Notes: a model not told the origin generated them from the sequence alone. A DNA stretch of 64,000 bases from Peronospora farinosa (GCA_947646735.1 CANTFK010000661.1:434001-498000); one strand, 5' to 3'; shown: positions 31,925 through 43,000, counted from the stretch's first letter. Made by a program: numbers and translations.

Positions 31925-33276
31925 TGGTACAACCCAGCCAAGCATGCAGGGATGTTCCCGGAGAAACTCGAGAAGATGGCAAATTAGGACGCTCGCCAGG
32001 TTGGAATCTGGTACGAGCCGAGCGTTCTAATTGTTGCATCTTTGCATATTTGGAGAAACAGCCCAAGGAGGGGAAGGGTATTCCAGTTAAGATTGGAAAT
32101 ATATCGAAGATTGGAAATTACCCTGTGGTCCATGTTGCTTCTTTAAATGAACCTAACAATTTTGTTCGAGAAAGTTCAGTAATGAAGTTGGACTTATTGC
32201 CAGGCGAGTCTAGGGGGTACTGAAAATACCACGCCCCTACTAAATGGTTCAGGCAAGCGAAAGCCTCTGGAAAGGTCAACAACGACCATTCAAATTTGTT
32301 GTTCGATACTGGTGCCGAGGTATCCATCCTGGATATCGCCTTTGCTCGTAAGGTAGGCTGCCGAATTGATGAAAGTGAACGACAAGAATGTATTGGTATT
32401 GGGGAAGCCGTATACACCACAGAGGGACGCACTCGCATCAAGGTCACTCTGAATGGGAACTTGGTGTACATCTTTAAGGTGTGGGTAGGCCCTATGGTAG
32501 GCCAAGAGCAATTTTGGGGATGGACTTCATGGTTCCAGCCGGTATCCGGTTAGACTTGGCCGACGGAACTCTTTGCCTCCCCGATGAGGTCAGGGTACAG
32601 TTGACTGGGCGAAGGACGCTGTACAATACTCGAGTATCGGATGTGAAATTGGGTCGGTATGTACAGATATCCGTTGGAGGATGTACGGAAGTGCCTCTCA
32701 AAAGGTCGAACTCCGAACAGTGGAAATTGTGGGTAACGAGAGGCGAACGATGGGTAACCACCATGATACAAGGGATAGGGCGTCGACCGATTTTGAAGAT
32801 AACCAATGTCAGCCCTCGCCCCTTAACATTGCATGAAGATACCAAGGTAAGTATGTGGTTGACCAGGGATCACTGTCGTCCCGAGAACCCCAAGGTTTGT
32901 CTCTGTGAGCTCTCGAAGATATTCGGAATGGCTAAATCTGGCCTACGAATTTACCACTGACCAGATCGACCATCACGTCGACCCAACAGAAGAGGAAGAG
33001 GGACCACTAGTGGAGAGACCAGAGTATACGATTCCGTCACACATCTTACAGCGACCAGCGGTCCCAACCCCAATGATGAATATAGTGCACCAACCGGTAC
33101 CCGACAGAGAAGAACAACCGTGCGAAGAGAGGGTGAATTGGCAGGAGGGGACCGCCCAAAAGCGGAGTGTATTTGAAGAAGACCTACATGCAGTGACCAC
33201 CACCAAGGAGAAGGAAGCCAAACTGGTAGACTTGTTACAGGCAGATGACCAGGTGTGTTCTTTCGAGAGTTTTTAA
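31924..33276 (+). pseudogene. Element A protease region of pol (broken)
   Basis: Starts in the TAATG overlap with gag, in the -1 frame. An aspartic protease with LLFDTGAEVS is visible at about 32295. Two lesions are private to this copy: TGA for a Trp codon near 32221 (copy D has TGG) and a 1-nt deletion near 32508 (copy D reads GQDAILGMDF here). A long linker rich in acidic and Pro residues leads to RT. Confidence 0.8.
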
Positions 33277-33321
33277 CTTTGGGCCGAGGACATAAGGCCA
33301 GGGTGGGCGGTCGTACCGGAA

Positions 33322-35400
33322 ATGGACCCCTCATTTGAAGGCATTGCGTTAAGAGAAATACAGATTCCTTATCCAGATGGGAATACTCCCGAAGAGGTGG
33401 ACCGGTTGCGTCAAATAATATGGAAGAAACGACATCTGCTGATGGGCAAAGGTAACGCTTTACCCCCGGCCGCCCGAGGAGCGATATGCGGTATCGATGT
33501 GGGGAACGCAAGACCGATCGCGCAACGTGTACGGAAGGTGGCTCCTCAATTCAGAGAGAAGCTAGCTGACCTGATTAAGGGACTGTTATCAGCAAAGATC
33601 ATTCAGCCTTCCACCTCGCCATGGGCCAGCCCAATTGTAATTATCGTGAAGAAGAATGGGGCCGATATTCGATTATGTATCGACTATCGGTTGGTGAATG
33701 ATCTCACCCAGCTCATGGTTTACCCGATGCCGTTGATTAACGAATTAATAATGGAGGACCTGGACGGAGCTTTGTGGTACTGTTCTCTTGACATGGCGAG
33801 TGGTTTTTGGGTCGTCAGTGTGACCGAAAGGGCGAGACTAATCTCGGCGTTCGTTACTCCACTGGGATTATTTGAATGGCTTCGGATGCCTTTTGGGCTT
33901 ATGAATACGCCTCAGATTTATCAAAGGTTGTTGGATAATGCGTTATATGGATTCTTACGGATTTCGCCAGGGGCTGCCACAGAGGAAACAGAGGATTTGT
34001 TTGCAACAGGGGAACCCGATGCAAAATCGGGCCTCTCTGTATTGGGTCGACGATCATACATTGACGATATACTTGTTCCGGCCGAATCGTGGGACGTATT
34101 ATGCCAGAAAGTGGAGCGGCTTCTAGACGTGTGTGACTATTGGAATTTGTCTGTCAGTGCCGTCAAGAGTACGTGGGGATGTCGGAAGGTCGAGTATCTT
34201 GGACATCGAGTTTCCAAAGGGGGACTAGAGGCCCACCCAAAAGATCTTCAGTCTTTGGTCGACCTACCTCTACCGACAACGCTGAAGGCTATGCAGTCCT
34301 TTCTAGGAAGCCTAAATTACTACAGCAGGTACATCGAAGATTATGCCATGTACGCGCAATCCTCTATGAACTGATAGAGGTGGATTTTCACGCTTGGAGG
34401 TGCAAGTTGAAGGCTAACGAGGAAGACGACGAAGTAAAATGGTCGAAGGTACAAGTAGCGCTTGCCATGCTCAAGAGCAAGATTGCTACGGCGCCCATCC
34501 TACGACATTTCGACCCGGCTAGAGAGGCGGTCATCATTGTCTACGCAAGTGATTGGGATATCTCGGCGTCGTTGGTGCAGAATTACGACGGCATGTACAT
34601 GCCGGTAATGTTTACGAGCCGAACCCTCAAGTCAAACGAGTTGAACTATAGTACAGTGGAAAAGGAAGTGTTGGCGTTGTTACGAATATTGGAAACTTGC
34701 ATCAAGATGTTGATCACCCGATCTCTCAAGGTTCTGACGAGGCATTCTACACTATCCTGGCTAGTGAAGTCTTCGGGGTTGCAAGGTCGCTTAGGAAACT
34801 GGGCCGCTCTGTTGTCACAGTGGACTTTGGAGATTGTGAAATGCAAGAAAGGCGAAGACCAGGTACTGGGGGCGTTAGCTGCCAGCATCACGCCTCGAGA
34901 GAATGTGGACTCCATCCTGTCGCCAATTGCTCCCAAGAAGCAGTCCAGGCAAGTGGCCGACCTACCGACGCCCACAGTGGAATTAAACGAAGAACTGTAT
35001 GTGATGAGTTTCGATGGGTCGGCCCGGGTGAAACAAGGGGGAGGTGCTTGCAGCGCTATTGTGTGGAGACTCCCTGCATGGACTATAGTCGCAGCTGCAT
35101 TGAAATATCTCGACAAGTCTACAGTGAATGAAGCTGAATATGAGGGCATGTTACTGGGTTTTAACCTGTTGGAGCCAATGGAGCGACGGCGTTTGATTAT
35201 TTGTGGAGACTCCAATCTGGTTATAAGACAGATGCGTGAAGAGATTGAATGCAAAGCTTCAGGTTTATCCCCGTTGCGGGTCAAGGCGTTGAGTAAACTC
35301 CAGTCGTGGCCCACCCATGCAGTCCTACATGTGAAACGAGACTGGAATTAGAGCGCAGACCAGTTGGCCAGTGCGGCTTTACATCAGCAGCAAGGGGTCG
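33322..35400 (+). pseudogene. Element A RT, degenerate RNase H and second intact-looking RNase H
   Basis: RT: LCIDYRLVND, YCSLDMASGFW, MPFGL, and the canonical catalytic box SYIDDILVPA. A 1-nt deletion near 34350 shifts the frame. The first RNase H follows, with VYASDWDIS where the family has T-D-A-S, and LTRHSTLSWL where it has T-D-H, so two catalytic aspartates are lost. A second RNase H (about 34990-35370) has FDGSAR, NEAEYEGMLLG, CGDSNLVIRQ and a final Asp after a TAG (nt 35349-35351) in DWN-stop-SADQLAS. This order resembles Tat-type elements with an extra archaeal-like RNase H. Confidence 0.85.
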
Positions 35401-35639
35401 AGTCGATACCAAGAGGAGAGTGGTAGGTCTAGAAACAATCAATCGGCTGCCAGAGGTGTTGGTCTCTAGAGACCGGGGTCCGTCGATCAGGGTATCTGCG
35501 GTGACGAGATCACGGTTCCCCGTCAAAATATTGGGAGAGGTCATGCAAGAAGATGTGGTACAACAACTCCGGATGGATAGGATCCGAGATGCGCAAGAAG
35601 AGGAGAGCTGGGTACGCGAGTTGAAGGAATATTTGAATG

Positions 35640-37300
35640 GAGACTGGAAGGACTTGTCAGTGGAATCGGCCCGAACTTGCAGCAAAATGTCGGAGGATTA
35701 CGAGATAAGTGAAGAAGGACTGCCCCGGCCAGAGAATCAAGGGAGACGACCGAGACATAACTGCCAGAATAGTGATACCTGAGAGTCTCCAAGCCGACGT
35801 CCTCCATCATTATCATACGAGTTTGGAAGGCGGCCATCAGGGAATCGGGCGTACTTATTATCGGATCCGACGATATTGTCATGGGAGGGTTCTGTTCCGG
35901 AGTGTCCAGAGATATGTGGGTCAGTGCATGGATTGTGAGACTGGTAAAGGGAGAACCACTTTACAAGGGAAGTCTCCGGGGAATGTTGAAGCGACGTACC
36001 CCTTCCAAATTATCGCGATGGACCACATATCATCTCTCCCCAAGTCACATAAAGGAAACACGGAACTACTGATTTGGGTTGACCTGTTCACAGGTTATGT
36101 GATGGCTAAAGCAAGTGCGTCACGGACAGCACAGGCAGTAGCTGAGGGATATGAAGAATGCGTTTTCCGCCGTTTTGGTGCCAGTGAGACGATCCGTCAC
36201 GATCGGGAACCGGGGTTTATGTCGGACTTCTTCCGAGCGTTCAGTCGTATGGTGGGTCAACGGCAGAGAGCGACCATGGCCTACCGGCCTCAAGCGAACG
36301 GCACTGCGGAGAGAATGGTCCAGACTCTAACAAGATCTCTAAAGATGTACGTAGCCGACGTGGGACAGCGAGACTGGGATGAATACGCGGAACGTTTAAC
36401 GTTCGCGTTAAACACGGCTCAAGACAGAGTACGGGAGGAAACACCGTTCTATCTGGTACATGGATGGGATGCTAGGACCACTCTTGAGACTATGTTACCG
36501 GTGGTGAACACTCGACGTCGAGAATCAGGACCTCGGAGATGGAGATATCGGATTCAGAGTCACTATCAGCGAGCAAGGGACCAAGTCAACGAGAATTTAC
36601 GGGCGGCTAGTCAGGCTCGAGTGCAAGCGAAAAATGAAGGGGTAGTCGACCACGAGATTCAGTCAGGGGCCCGGGTATGGCTATACTTAGACCGAGTGAA
36701 GGAGGGGTATGCCAAGAAATTGGCCCACCTATGGCATGGACTGTTCCGACTCCAGGAGTTAGTTGGAGATCATGCAGTACGTCTGGAATCACGAGGTACA
36801 GAATACAGACTATTCCCAATCGTGCACATCTCCAAGCTCAAGCCCGTCAGAGAGTTCCCTGATCGGCCTAACAGCGAGCTGAAGGTGGATGGAACGGATC
36901 GAGTTGACTTCGACGAATGTCTGCTACCAGAAGACAGCTGGGTGCGGAAATTGGAAGAGGGCGAGTATGAAGTCGAAGAAATTTTAGAGAGTCGTACAGG
37001 CAAGAAGACTCGGTATGGAAGGCAACAACGGAATTCCTCGTGCAATGGAAGGGACACCCTGACCCCTCGTGGGTGGACGAAGTGGATCTGAATTGCGGAG
37101 CCTTACTCCGGGACTTCGAGCGCAAGAAGACAAGCCATAACCGCTTCGAAGTAATGCAAAGCCAGGAAAATCAGCAGACGGTAGCAAGTTTCTTGGAAGG
37201 TAGACCGAGTCCCTCATTGATAGACCTGGTCCTTCATTGCCCCTCGTTGGAAGACTTGAGTCGCCTACGGGGCGACCAAAGGAGGAAGATTACCAAGATC
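35640..37300 (+). pseudogene. Element A integrase with frameshifted chromodomain
   Basis: HHCC finger (HHYHTS...GHQG, CMDC), core with D in IAMDHISSL, D in IRHDREPGF and E in GTAERMVQ, then the GPY-like tail (WLYLDRV, HLWHGLFRLQEL). The chromodomain begins YEVEEILESR and continues, after a frame shift near 37020, as VQWKGHPDPSWVDEVDL. A few copies of the LTR 21-bp motif appear at about 37200-37255. Confidence 0.85.
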
Positions 37301-37398
37301 AACTAGAACAGAGGAATACATGGCAAGAGGAGAAAGAAGATAGACAAGCACACAAAATAGGATCGAAGGGAAAAGAAGATTCATGTTCAAGGGAAGAC

Positions 37399-38420
37399 CT
37401 AAGCGGATGGCCCAAACTTGCCTTTGAGGCGTGGAACTAGCGCGCCAGGATGGGGCACAGAAGACAACCGATACTGGGTGAGCCAAGGCCACGCGGAATC
37501 CGACACCCGAAGGGCCTCAAGCAGGTCGACCGGGTCCGACCCTTCTTCACGACCTGGGGACCAATAAACCACACGGCGGGTTCGAGGAAGATGACGGAAG
37601 AAGGGGTCCAGGAAAATGTCGAGATCGCAGTGGCCCTTGCTCATCCCAATGAAGATAAGGTCGACCACCTCCCGCCACGCTCGAGTCGCCCGACTCCGAC
37701 GCTTCTTCCGCGCGTTGTAGTAGGACGCGAGGATAGAATTTGCGCGCGCTTGGTCTTTGGAGGTCCACAAGCAGTGGGTCGCCTCCCAAAGTGCTTGACT
37801 ATGCTCTTCGTCAAACTGGATGTAGGCCGCTGCCAACTGGACGAACCAGCCAACAGGTCGGAAGGAAACGGGCTGCATGGGAACACGAGCTTCCACCCAA
37901 AAATTGCGCCGCTAGCAATCTCTGGATCATTGGAGAGTTCACCAACGACCTCTTCCATTTGGGGGGCCGGTCGAGGTTTCCGTCCGTAGGGCCAAACTAA
38001 CCACAGTGTAGATCCAGCTGGTCGACCAAGTCTGTGGAAGACATTGTAACAATGCACCACAGATTGACCAGGTCGACCGGCCAAGGTGCCACTTCCGCGG
38101 CGGAGAAGGTCTTCGACTGCATGGACCCGGGGATCATGGCGTCTCTGGGAAGCAGGCTGTAGTCGGCCAAAGGGGGCGAAGTGTTGTCCGCAACAGTAGG
38201 CGCGCACTTGTCTTTATCCGCCGACGACTCGGTCTCCGAGTCCTATGTCCCGAACATCGCCCGTTTCAGCGAGAGACCGGTAGCCGAGGTGGTCCTCGAT
38301 GGAGGAGCGGACGTCGACGGAAGATGTAAAAGTGTTTGCACTGGCGGGGCGCCGACTAGCAGAACGAGACTTGGCCAGAGCCGCCCGAAGGGTCTCGCTG
38401 TCGTCGCTAAGGTCGTCGTC
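37399..38420 (-). pseudogene. Element A antisense frame, downstream part
   Basis: Continuation of the antisense frame below. After the TAG at 38421 the same frame reads on as DDDLSDDSETLRAALAKS for about 65 codons. Other frames then carry LLPRDAMIPGSMQSKTFS and, at 37399-37896, a well-formed 165-codon stretch (WFVQLAAAYIQFDEEHSQAL; ASYYNARKKRRSRATRAWRE) beginning at a GTG. The pieces look like one decayed protein; no family recognised. Confidence 0.4.
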
Positions 38421-39368
38421 CTAAGACTTAAGCACGACAGGAGAACGACGACCAGAGACTGCCGACAGCGGTATCGCAGAGGCGTCGGGCCTCGGAAGCT
38501 TGGAGGCTTTGGCGGGTACCCGGGGTGACGGCCGCCGGGAACGTTTACAAAGAGCTTTTGCCGGCCTCGAAGGGGAACATACGGCCGGGGGCGAAGCTGC
38601 CGAAGGAGTAGCTGGTCCCGGAGGTGGCCCGTCAGAGAAGTCGACGTGGTCGAGCTCTGGGGAGAGAAGCGAGTACCGGCTTCGGATGTGGTCGACCTTC
38701 CATCGCAGACGGTCCACCAGTGCACTCTCGCGCTGGAGAGCTTCACGGAGTTGAGCCACCAGCCGAGAATTGTCGCGCAATGTCTCCTTCAACCGCTCAC
38801 AACGAGTGGCCAACAAGGTGGCCGAAGGGGGAAGGACACCTAGCCGACCCTCGCAGTCTTCTATGCGACGAGAATGGGCGTCCGCGAGAGCTTGCAGTTC
38901 CTGCAGAGCTGCCCGTACGTTGACGGGTACGGAAGACGGATGGTCAACCATGGGGGCCGGCGTGACAGGAGCATCTGCTGTCTCGGCAGGAGGCAAAGCG
39001 GTGGAAACAGGAGAGCTGTGAACGACAACAGTTTCAGCAGCACTCAACGGCGAAGACACCGGCCCGGGAAGGTCGGCCAAGGACACCCCTTTACATGGAG
39101 AGTCAACCGAAGGCGTGACGACGATCGAAGTCGGCTCTTCAGACGGTGGGTCATCAGGTGGGGGGTTAGAACCAGGGGCGATTGGAGGCGCCGGGGCGAC
39201 CGAGGTCGGCTCTTCAGACGGTGGATCAGCGGACGGTGGGTCAGCAGACGGTGGATCAGAACCAGGGGAAGACATGGCTGGACAGACACGAGTTAGAGAT
39301 GGATGAGCAACAAAGGGGACAGTAAAGGACCTACGTGACAAAGGAAGTGAAGACATGCGCGTGCTCAA
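38421..39368 (-). CDS. Element A antisense ORF (315 aa, unknown function)
   Basis: Opposite to gag-pol, between integrase and 3' LTR, starting 34 bp inside the 3' LTR boundary. Residues about 34-120 are Pro/Ser-rich with repeats (SADPPSADPPSEEPTS). Residues about 150-240 form a predicted coiled coil (LQALADAHSRRIEDCEGRL; LREALQRESALVDRLRW). The end is basic and Ser/Pro-rich. No signal peptide, zinc knuckle or enzyme motif. The ATG at 39368 heads the frame. It stops at TAG, beyond which the frame stays open. Similar antisense accessory ORFs are known in plant Tat elements; homology is not claimed. Confidence 0.5.
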   Translation of the reverse strand: MSTRMSSLPLSRRSFTVPFVAHPSLTRVCPAMSSPGSDPPSADPPSADPPSEEPTSVAPAPPIAPGSNPPPDDPPSEEPTSIVVTPSVDSPCKGVSLADLPGPVSSPLSAAETVVVHSSPVSTALPPAETADAPVTPAPMVDHPSSVPVNVRAALQELQALADAHSRRIEDCEGRLGVLPPSATLLATRCERLKETLRDNSRLVAQLREALQRESALVDRLRWKVDHIRSRYSLLSPELDHVDFSDGPPPGPATPSAASPPAVCSPSRPAKALCKRSRRPSPRVPAKASKLPRPDASAIPLSAVSGRRSPVVLKS

Positions 39369-39390
39369 TCCGTTGTACGGCTGAGCAAGT

Positions 39391-39402
39391 GCAGGGGGCG
39401 GC
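39391..39402 (+). promoter_or_regulatory. Element A polypurine tract (candidate)
   Basis: GCAGGGGGCGGC immediately before the 3' LTR; purine-rich with three C interruptions, so a weak match. Confidence 0.4.
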
Positions 39403-40581
39403 TGTGGTGAAGTGCTAATTTAGTGATGTGGAGGTCCCAGACTCCAGTTGGATTCGGAGCATAGGCCGTGGGTCAGGGACAGGGGACCAGAGAGACAGGG
39501 GCCTCGAAGGGGAACGACCGTTGGTGGAGAACAATCCGCAGGATCCGCCGAAGAAAATCAGTATCAGGATACCGGTTAACCGGTACCAAAAGGAGTTGAT
39601 CATGGCCCCTCATTGATCGACCTGGCCCCTCGTTGGTAGATCCGGGTCCCTCATCGGTCGACCTGGGTCCCTCATTGGTCGACCCGGTCCCTCATTGGTA
39701 GACCTGGGTCCCTCATTGGTAGACCTGGGTCCCTCATTGGTAGACCAGGTCCCTCGTTGGTCGATCCGGTCCCTCATTGGTAGACCTGGGTCTCTCATGG
39801 GTAGACCCGGTCCCTCGTTGGGTGATCCGGTCCCTCATTGGTAGACCTGGGTTCCTCGTGCGTCGGACTGGGTCCCTCGGGGTTCAGACACTCCTGACCA
39901 GTTAACACAAGAATCAGAGCAGTCGACGCAAGGAATCAGAGCTTCAGGCAAGGATAGAGTAAAAGAGTTAAAAGGATAGGACTATATTAAATACTACTCA
40001 ATTTGCGATATACGTGGCACGACTCCGTCACCCAAGAAGGACTTGTTCTAAGTTACTCACTGTTCCGGGAAGGGATATATTTTGGCCCCCCGTCGAAGAC
40101 AGTTGCGTAGCGAAATTCAAGGGCGAATAGAGCTCCAGGATATATTTGGCTTGTGAGCTCGTTCGAGTAGCAACACCCCCCAAGACCCGCTATCGGAAGC
40201 GGTCTCCCTCACCTCAAGGTCCGGGATCAACGTAAAGGTCAGGTGGTTAATACCCCTGAAACAGAAGGAAAAGGTCAGGGACGACAAGCGCCCTTGAAGA
40301 ATTTGGCTCTAAGTCCACTCTCGACAAGATCGATCAAGTGGCCACCTACCGGCCCACCGAGTGAAGCATATCCACTCGAGGCCCCCAGGTCTACCTCCCT
40401 CAAGGCAGACGTCTACATCGTCACCAAGTCCTCCGAAGAGTGCAAACCGCCAGCCGACGGGTACACAAGGTGAGAGAAGGTTCATACGCGGCATCGGGGT
40501 ACCCCCTCGGACAGTCGGCAGTCCGGCACAGTGAGTAATTTGGGGTCTCATCATACAATTTTGAGAATCCACTCCACCACA
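39403..40581 (+). repeat. Element A 3' LTR (1179 bp) with expanded minisatellite
   Basis: Same ends as the 5' LTR and near-identical outside the tandem tract. The extra 164 bp come from added 21-bp units (GGTCCCTCATTGGTAGACCTG) at about 39605-39880, about 13 units against about five. Confidence 0.9.
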
Positions 40582-40585
40582 GTAG
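40582..40585. repeat. Target-site duplication GTAG (right), element A
   Basis: Pairs with 28448-28451. B sequence resumes here (CTTCAGCGTCCGCGATAG). Confidence 0.85.
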
Positions 40586-41756
40586 CTTCAGCGTCCGCGA
40601 TAGTAGGACATCCCGCCCCTACTGCGCTCCCGCATTTCCCGACCCATCTTGGGCAGGTGCTGAACCCGTGCGTCGTGCACGCTGGTTTTTCGAACCTCCC
40701 TTCGGGTTGGGAGACTTCTTGCTGGCTGCCTTGGCCCCAACAGCAAGTTTGGCATAGCAGCGAGCCATCATATGGCCGCGCTTGCCGCGCATGTAGCAGA
40801 CCCCGTGTGCATTGCCTAACCCTATTAGAGTGGCATCTGACTTCTCGGTCGACGGCCTGTCGCCGAGGCGATGTTGTAAATTGCTCCTCAACCATGGTGT
40901 TTTTCTATTGCCTACTCCATCGTCGCTGGCACCTTTCTGAAGAGGGCCTGACGCGATGGGCCGTGCCTAAGTTCATTCATGAACGTGGCCACCTTGATAC
41001 GCTCTGGTTTCGGTTCCGAATTAATGGACTCCGACAGCGAACGCATCTTCTGCACAAATTCTTGCAGAGAGCGTTTCGCCTGTCGTGCTCCAAAGAAGCG
41101 CGCCTTAAGCAACACTTCGTTGTTAGGCGGCTGATACATGGCGCGACTACTCTGTGCTGATGGCTAATGCTGATGCGTTTCCATCATGGGCGATCTTTTC
41201 TTTGTTTTAAAGATCGCCCATGATGGAAACACATCAGCATTAGCCATCAGCGCATAGTATGCCCACTCTGACGATTTACCACGCAAGTTAGACATGGCAT
41301 ACGACACCATTCTGGTGTCGTCTTCGATGAGCTGTGCCACTCCACATTGCTCAACTGCTAATAGCCAGTGAACAATCGTGTGAGGGCTAGTTCCATAGAA
41401 CTTCGGAGGGTCCATCCGAATGGGCCTCAGTTGAGTAGGCCGGGCAGAGAGCGTCTCAAAGTTATGTTGAGCGCCTCATCACGTGCCTGCACAAGCCTAA
41501 GCTCATCCTGAGTCTTATTGATGGACTCGGCGGTGGCTTGGCTGTTTACCTCGGACGCGTTTCTACGCTGTCCGAGCACAAACGCCCCAAATTGCTCTAA
41601 CTGAGCAACATGTTGCTCAGGAGAACAATGCAAGAGGTTGACCAGGGCTTGTTCACCAAGTCCCTGCGCCATATGCTCTTCCAACTCCCTATGATGTTGG
41701 GAGAGGTGAAGGAAGTCACTCCATTCCATATTAAGGACCATCTTAACCCCACGCAA
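40586..41756 (-). pseudogene. Element B gag (broken)
   Basis: Three pieces: N-terminal 41756-41427 (FLHLSQHHRELEEHMAQG; FVLGQRRNASEVNS), capsid 41415-41209 (FYGTSPHTIVHWLLAVEQCG; WAYYALMANADVFPSWAIF), and C-terminal 41139-40590. A 1-nt deletion near 41460 separates the first two; a foldback duplication at 41156-41251 separates the last. The nucleocapsid knuckle reads CYMRGKRGHMMARC, with Arg at the second Cys position. The end joins the protease region across the A insertion. Confidence 0.8.
41156..41251. repeat. Foldback inverted repeat inside element B gag
   Basis: Arms 41156-41198 and 41209-41251, about 43 nt with one mismatch and a 10-nt spacer. The right arm is genuine gag sequence; the left arm is its inverted copy. 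The gag frame is destroyed at the turn. Confidence 0.85.
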
Positions 41757-41780
41757 GCTCAGAGGGACGGGTCGTGGAAA

Positions 41781-41799
41781 GGACTACTAGTGCTACCAA
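41781..41799 (-). promoter_or_regulatory. Element B primer-binding site (candidate)
   Basis: On the minus strand TTGGTAGCACTAGTAG follows the 5' LTR after one base. TGG fits a tRNA CCA end. Confidence 0.4.
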
Positions 41800-41800
41800 G

Positions 41801-42417
41801 TGTAGACGGGCACTTCTACGAAGTTGCCTCGTACTACTAGCATACACCTTATGCACAAGCGAGGAAGCCGTTAGACTGTCTTACCTTCGCGTGCGAGGGT
41901 GGTTAGGAGGTTGGTTAGGAGGTTGGTCGACTGCTTACGCAGTCGTACCACCAGTTGCCTCTCGCTTAAGCGAGAGTGCAACGAACCTCTAAAACAAGAA
42001 GTCACCGACGTCACGCAGAAGCTTTTTAGAGCTTCTCGTGCGCGATGCTTTTGATTTAGCAAATTCAAGACTGAGCTATATTTAATGAATTATAACTAAA
42101 TATATACTTAACTAATGATTGGCTATATATATATATATATAGATCGGATACGCGACTCTTTAGAAGATTATCCTGTCGCATGAACTTAAACCTAGATTTA
42201 AGATCGCAACTGACGTCTTTCTGAGACGTCGTGATGCCTAGCTTCAACTAGCGTCATCCCTTCTCATGTGAATCCATAAATGGATATCACATTCACGAGG
42301 CTGAATCACCCTTGTGTATCGCACCCAAGTGACAAACCAAAAGTAATCATGGATACTTTTAGACCAAACATTAAGTATATTACTTAATGTTTACGTGTAA
42401 CTAGATGTCCTGTTACA
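41801..42417 (-). repeat. Element B 5' LTR (617 bp)
   Basis: Direct repeat of 22067-22703 with about eleven substitutions and two short tandem-repeat length changes. Followed by the right target duplication GGGCA (42418-42422). Confidence 0.9.
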
Positions 42418-42422
42418 GGGCA

Positions 42423-43000
42423 CCCTCCGACTATACTAATAACAGTATAGTCTACCTTCACTGATGACAGTGAAGGCAGGTGCCTCAAAACCTCACGTAC
42501 ATGGACGGAGGCAGAGAAGGCTATATGTGTAACGGGCTCAACGTTACACGTACCAGTTAAAGTGTGCGATACTTAACGGGCAGGCCTAAAAAGGTACGTA
42601 AGTACTTAAGACCTGACGCTCGGGCGAGACACACCATGTGTCACACCCTTGCGTATGTGATATACATTAGGTGTATTCACATTGATGGAAATGACGCTCA
42701 GCTGGGACTCGGCGTCATCGAATGACGTCAGTCAGTTACGTCATTAAGCAAGCTTAATTATATTTGAGCTGGCACGTTGGGATGCGCATCTATAGAGATG
42801 GCACCCATCATTACATATCAACCAACCAGTAGTCGCTGGACGGTAATGAGTAAATTTTAGACTGATTTATATTAAAATAATATAACTAAATATTAATCAG
42901 TCTTGAATTTACTAATTGCCTTCCACTGCGCATGACAAGCTTAATAAGCTTCTGCGTGACCAAGTGAGGCACTTTTTAATTGTATGTTGCACGGCATAGG
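42423..43000 (+). repeat. Element C 5' LTR, partial and diverged
   Basis: The LTR may begin at 22055 (TGTGACGGGG, split by B) or at 42527 (TGTAACGGGC). The right boundary is uncertain. No genes. Confidence 0.45.

Larger units (their letters stand above)
28452..40581 (+). mobile_element. Element A: 12.1-kb Ty3/Gypsy retrotransposon with dual RNase H and antisense ORF, nested in B
   Basis: Complete LTR-to-LTR element: 5' LTR 28452-29466, gag 29467-31924, protease, RT, RNase H, second RNase H, integrase and chromodomain (to about 37130), antisense frame (37399-39368), 3' LTR 39403-40581. The LTR ends are perfect 7-bp inverted repeats (TGTGGTG/CACCACA). A 4-bp target duplication flanks it. The LTRs differ at only a handful of positions outside a 21-bp minisatellite, so insertion is recent. 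Private frameshifts and stops in gag and pol make this copy defective. Confidence 0.93.
22067..42417 (-). mobile_element. Element B: Ty3/Gypsy chromovirus-type retrotransposon, interrupted by element A
   Basis: B reads on the minus strand: 5' LTR (41801-42417), gag (about 41756-40586), [A insertion], protease, RT-RNase H, integrase, chromodomain, 3' LTR (22703-22067). Without A it is about 8.2 kb. Support: two direct LTRs with TG/CA ends, a perfect 5-bp duplication, a primer-binding-like TTGGTAGCAC inside the right LTR, and a polypurine tract (AAACGGGGGATGG on the minus strand) next to the left LTR. It is not autonomous: gag, RT and integrase carry frameshifts and stops. Confidence 0.92.

Noticed and set aside
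34646..35314. 222-codon minus-strand frame opposite the second RNase H of element A
   Set aside because: Shadow of a domain with clear motifs on the plus strand.
39610..39798. Repetitive 62-codon frame and possible CRISPR-like array in the A LTR
   Set aside because: A 21-bp unit is a multiple of three, so frames stay open by chance; units are contiguous without spacers, and the genome is eukaryotic.
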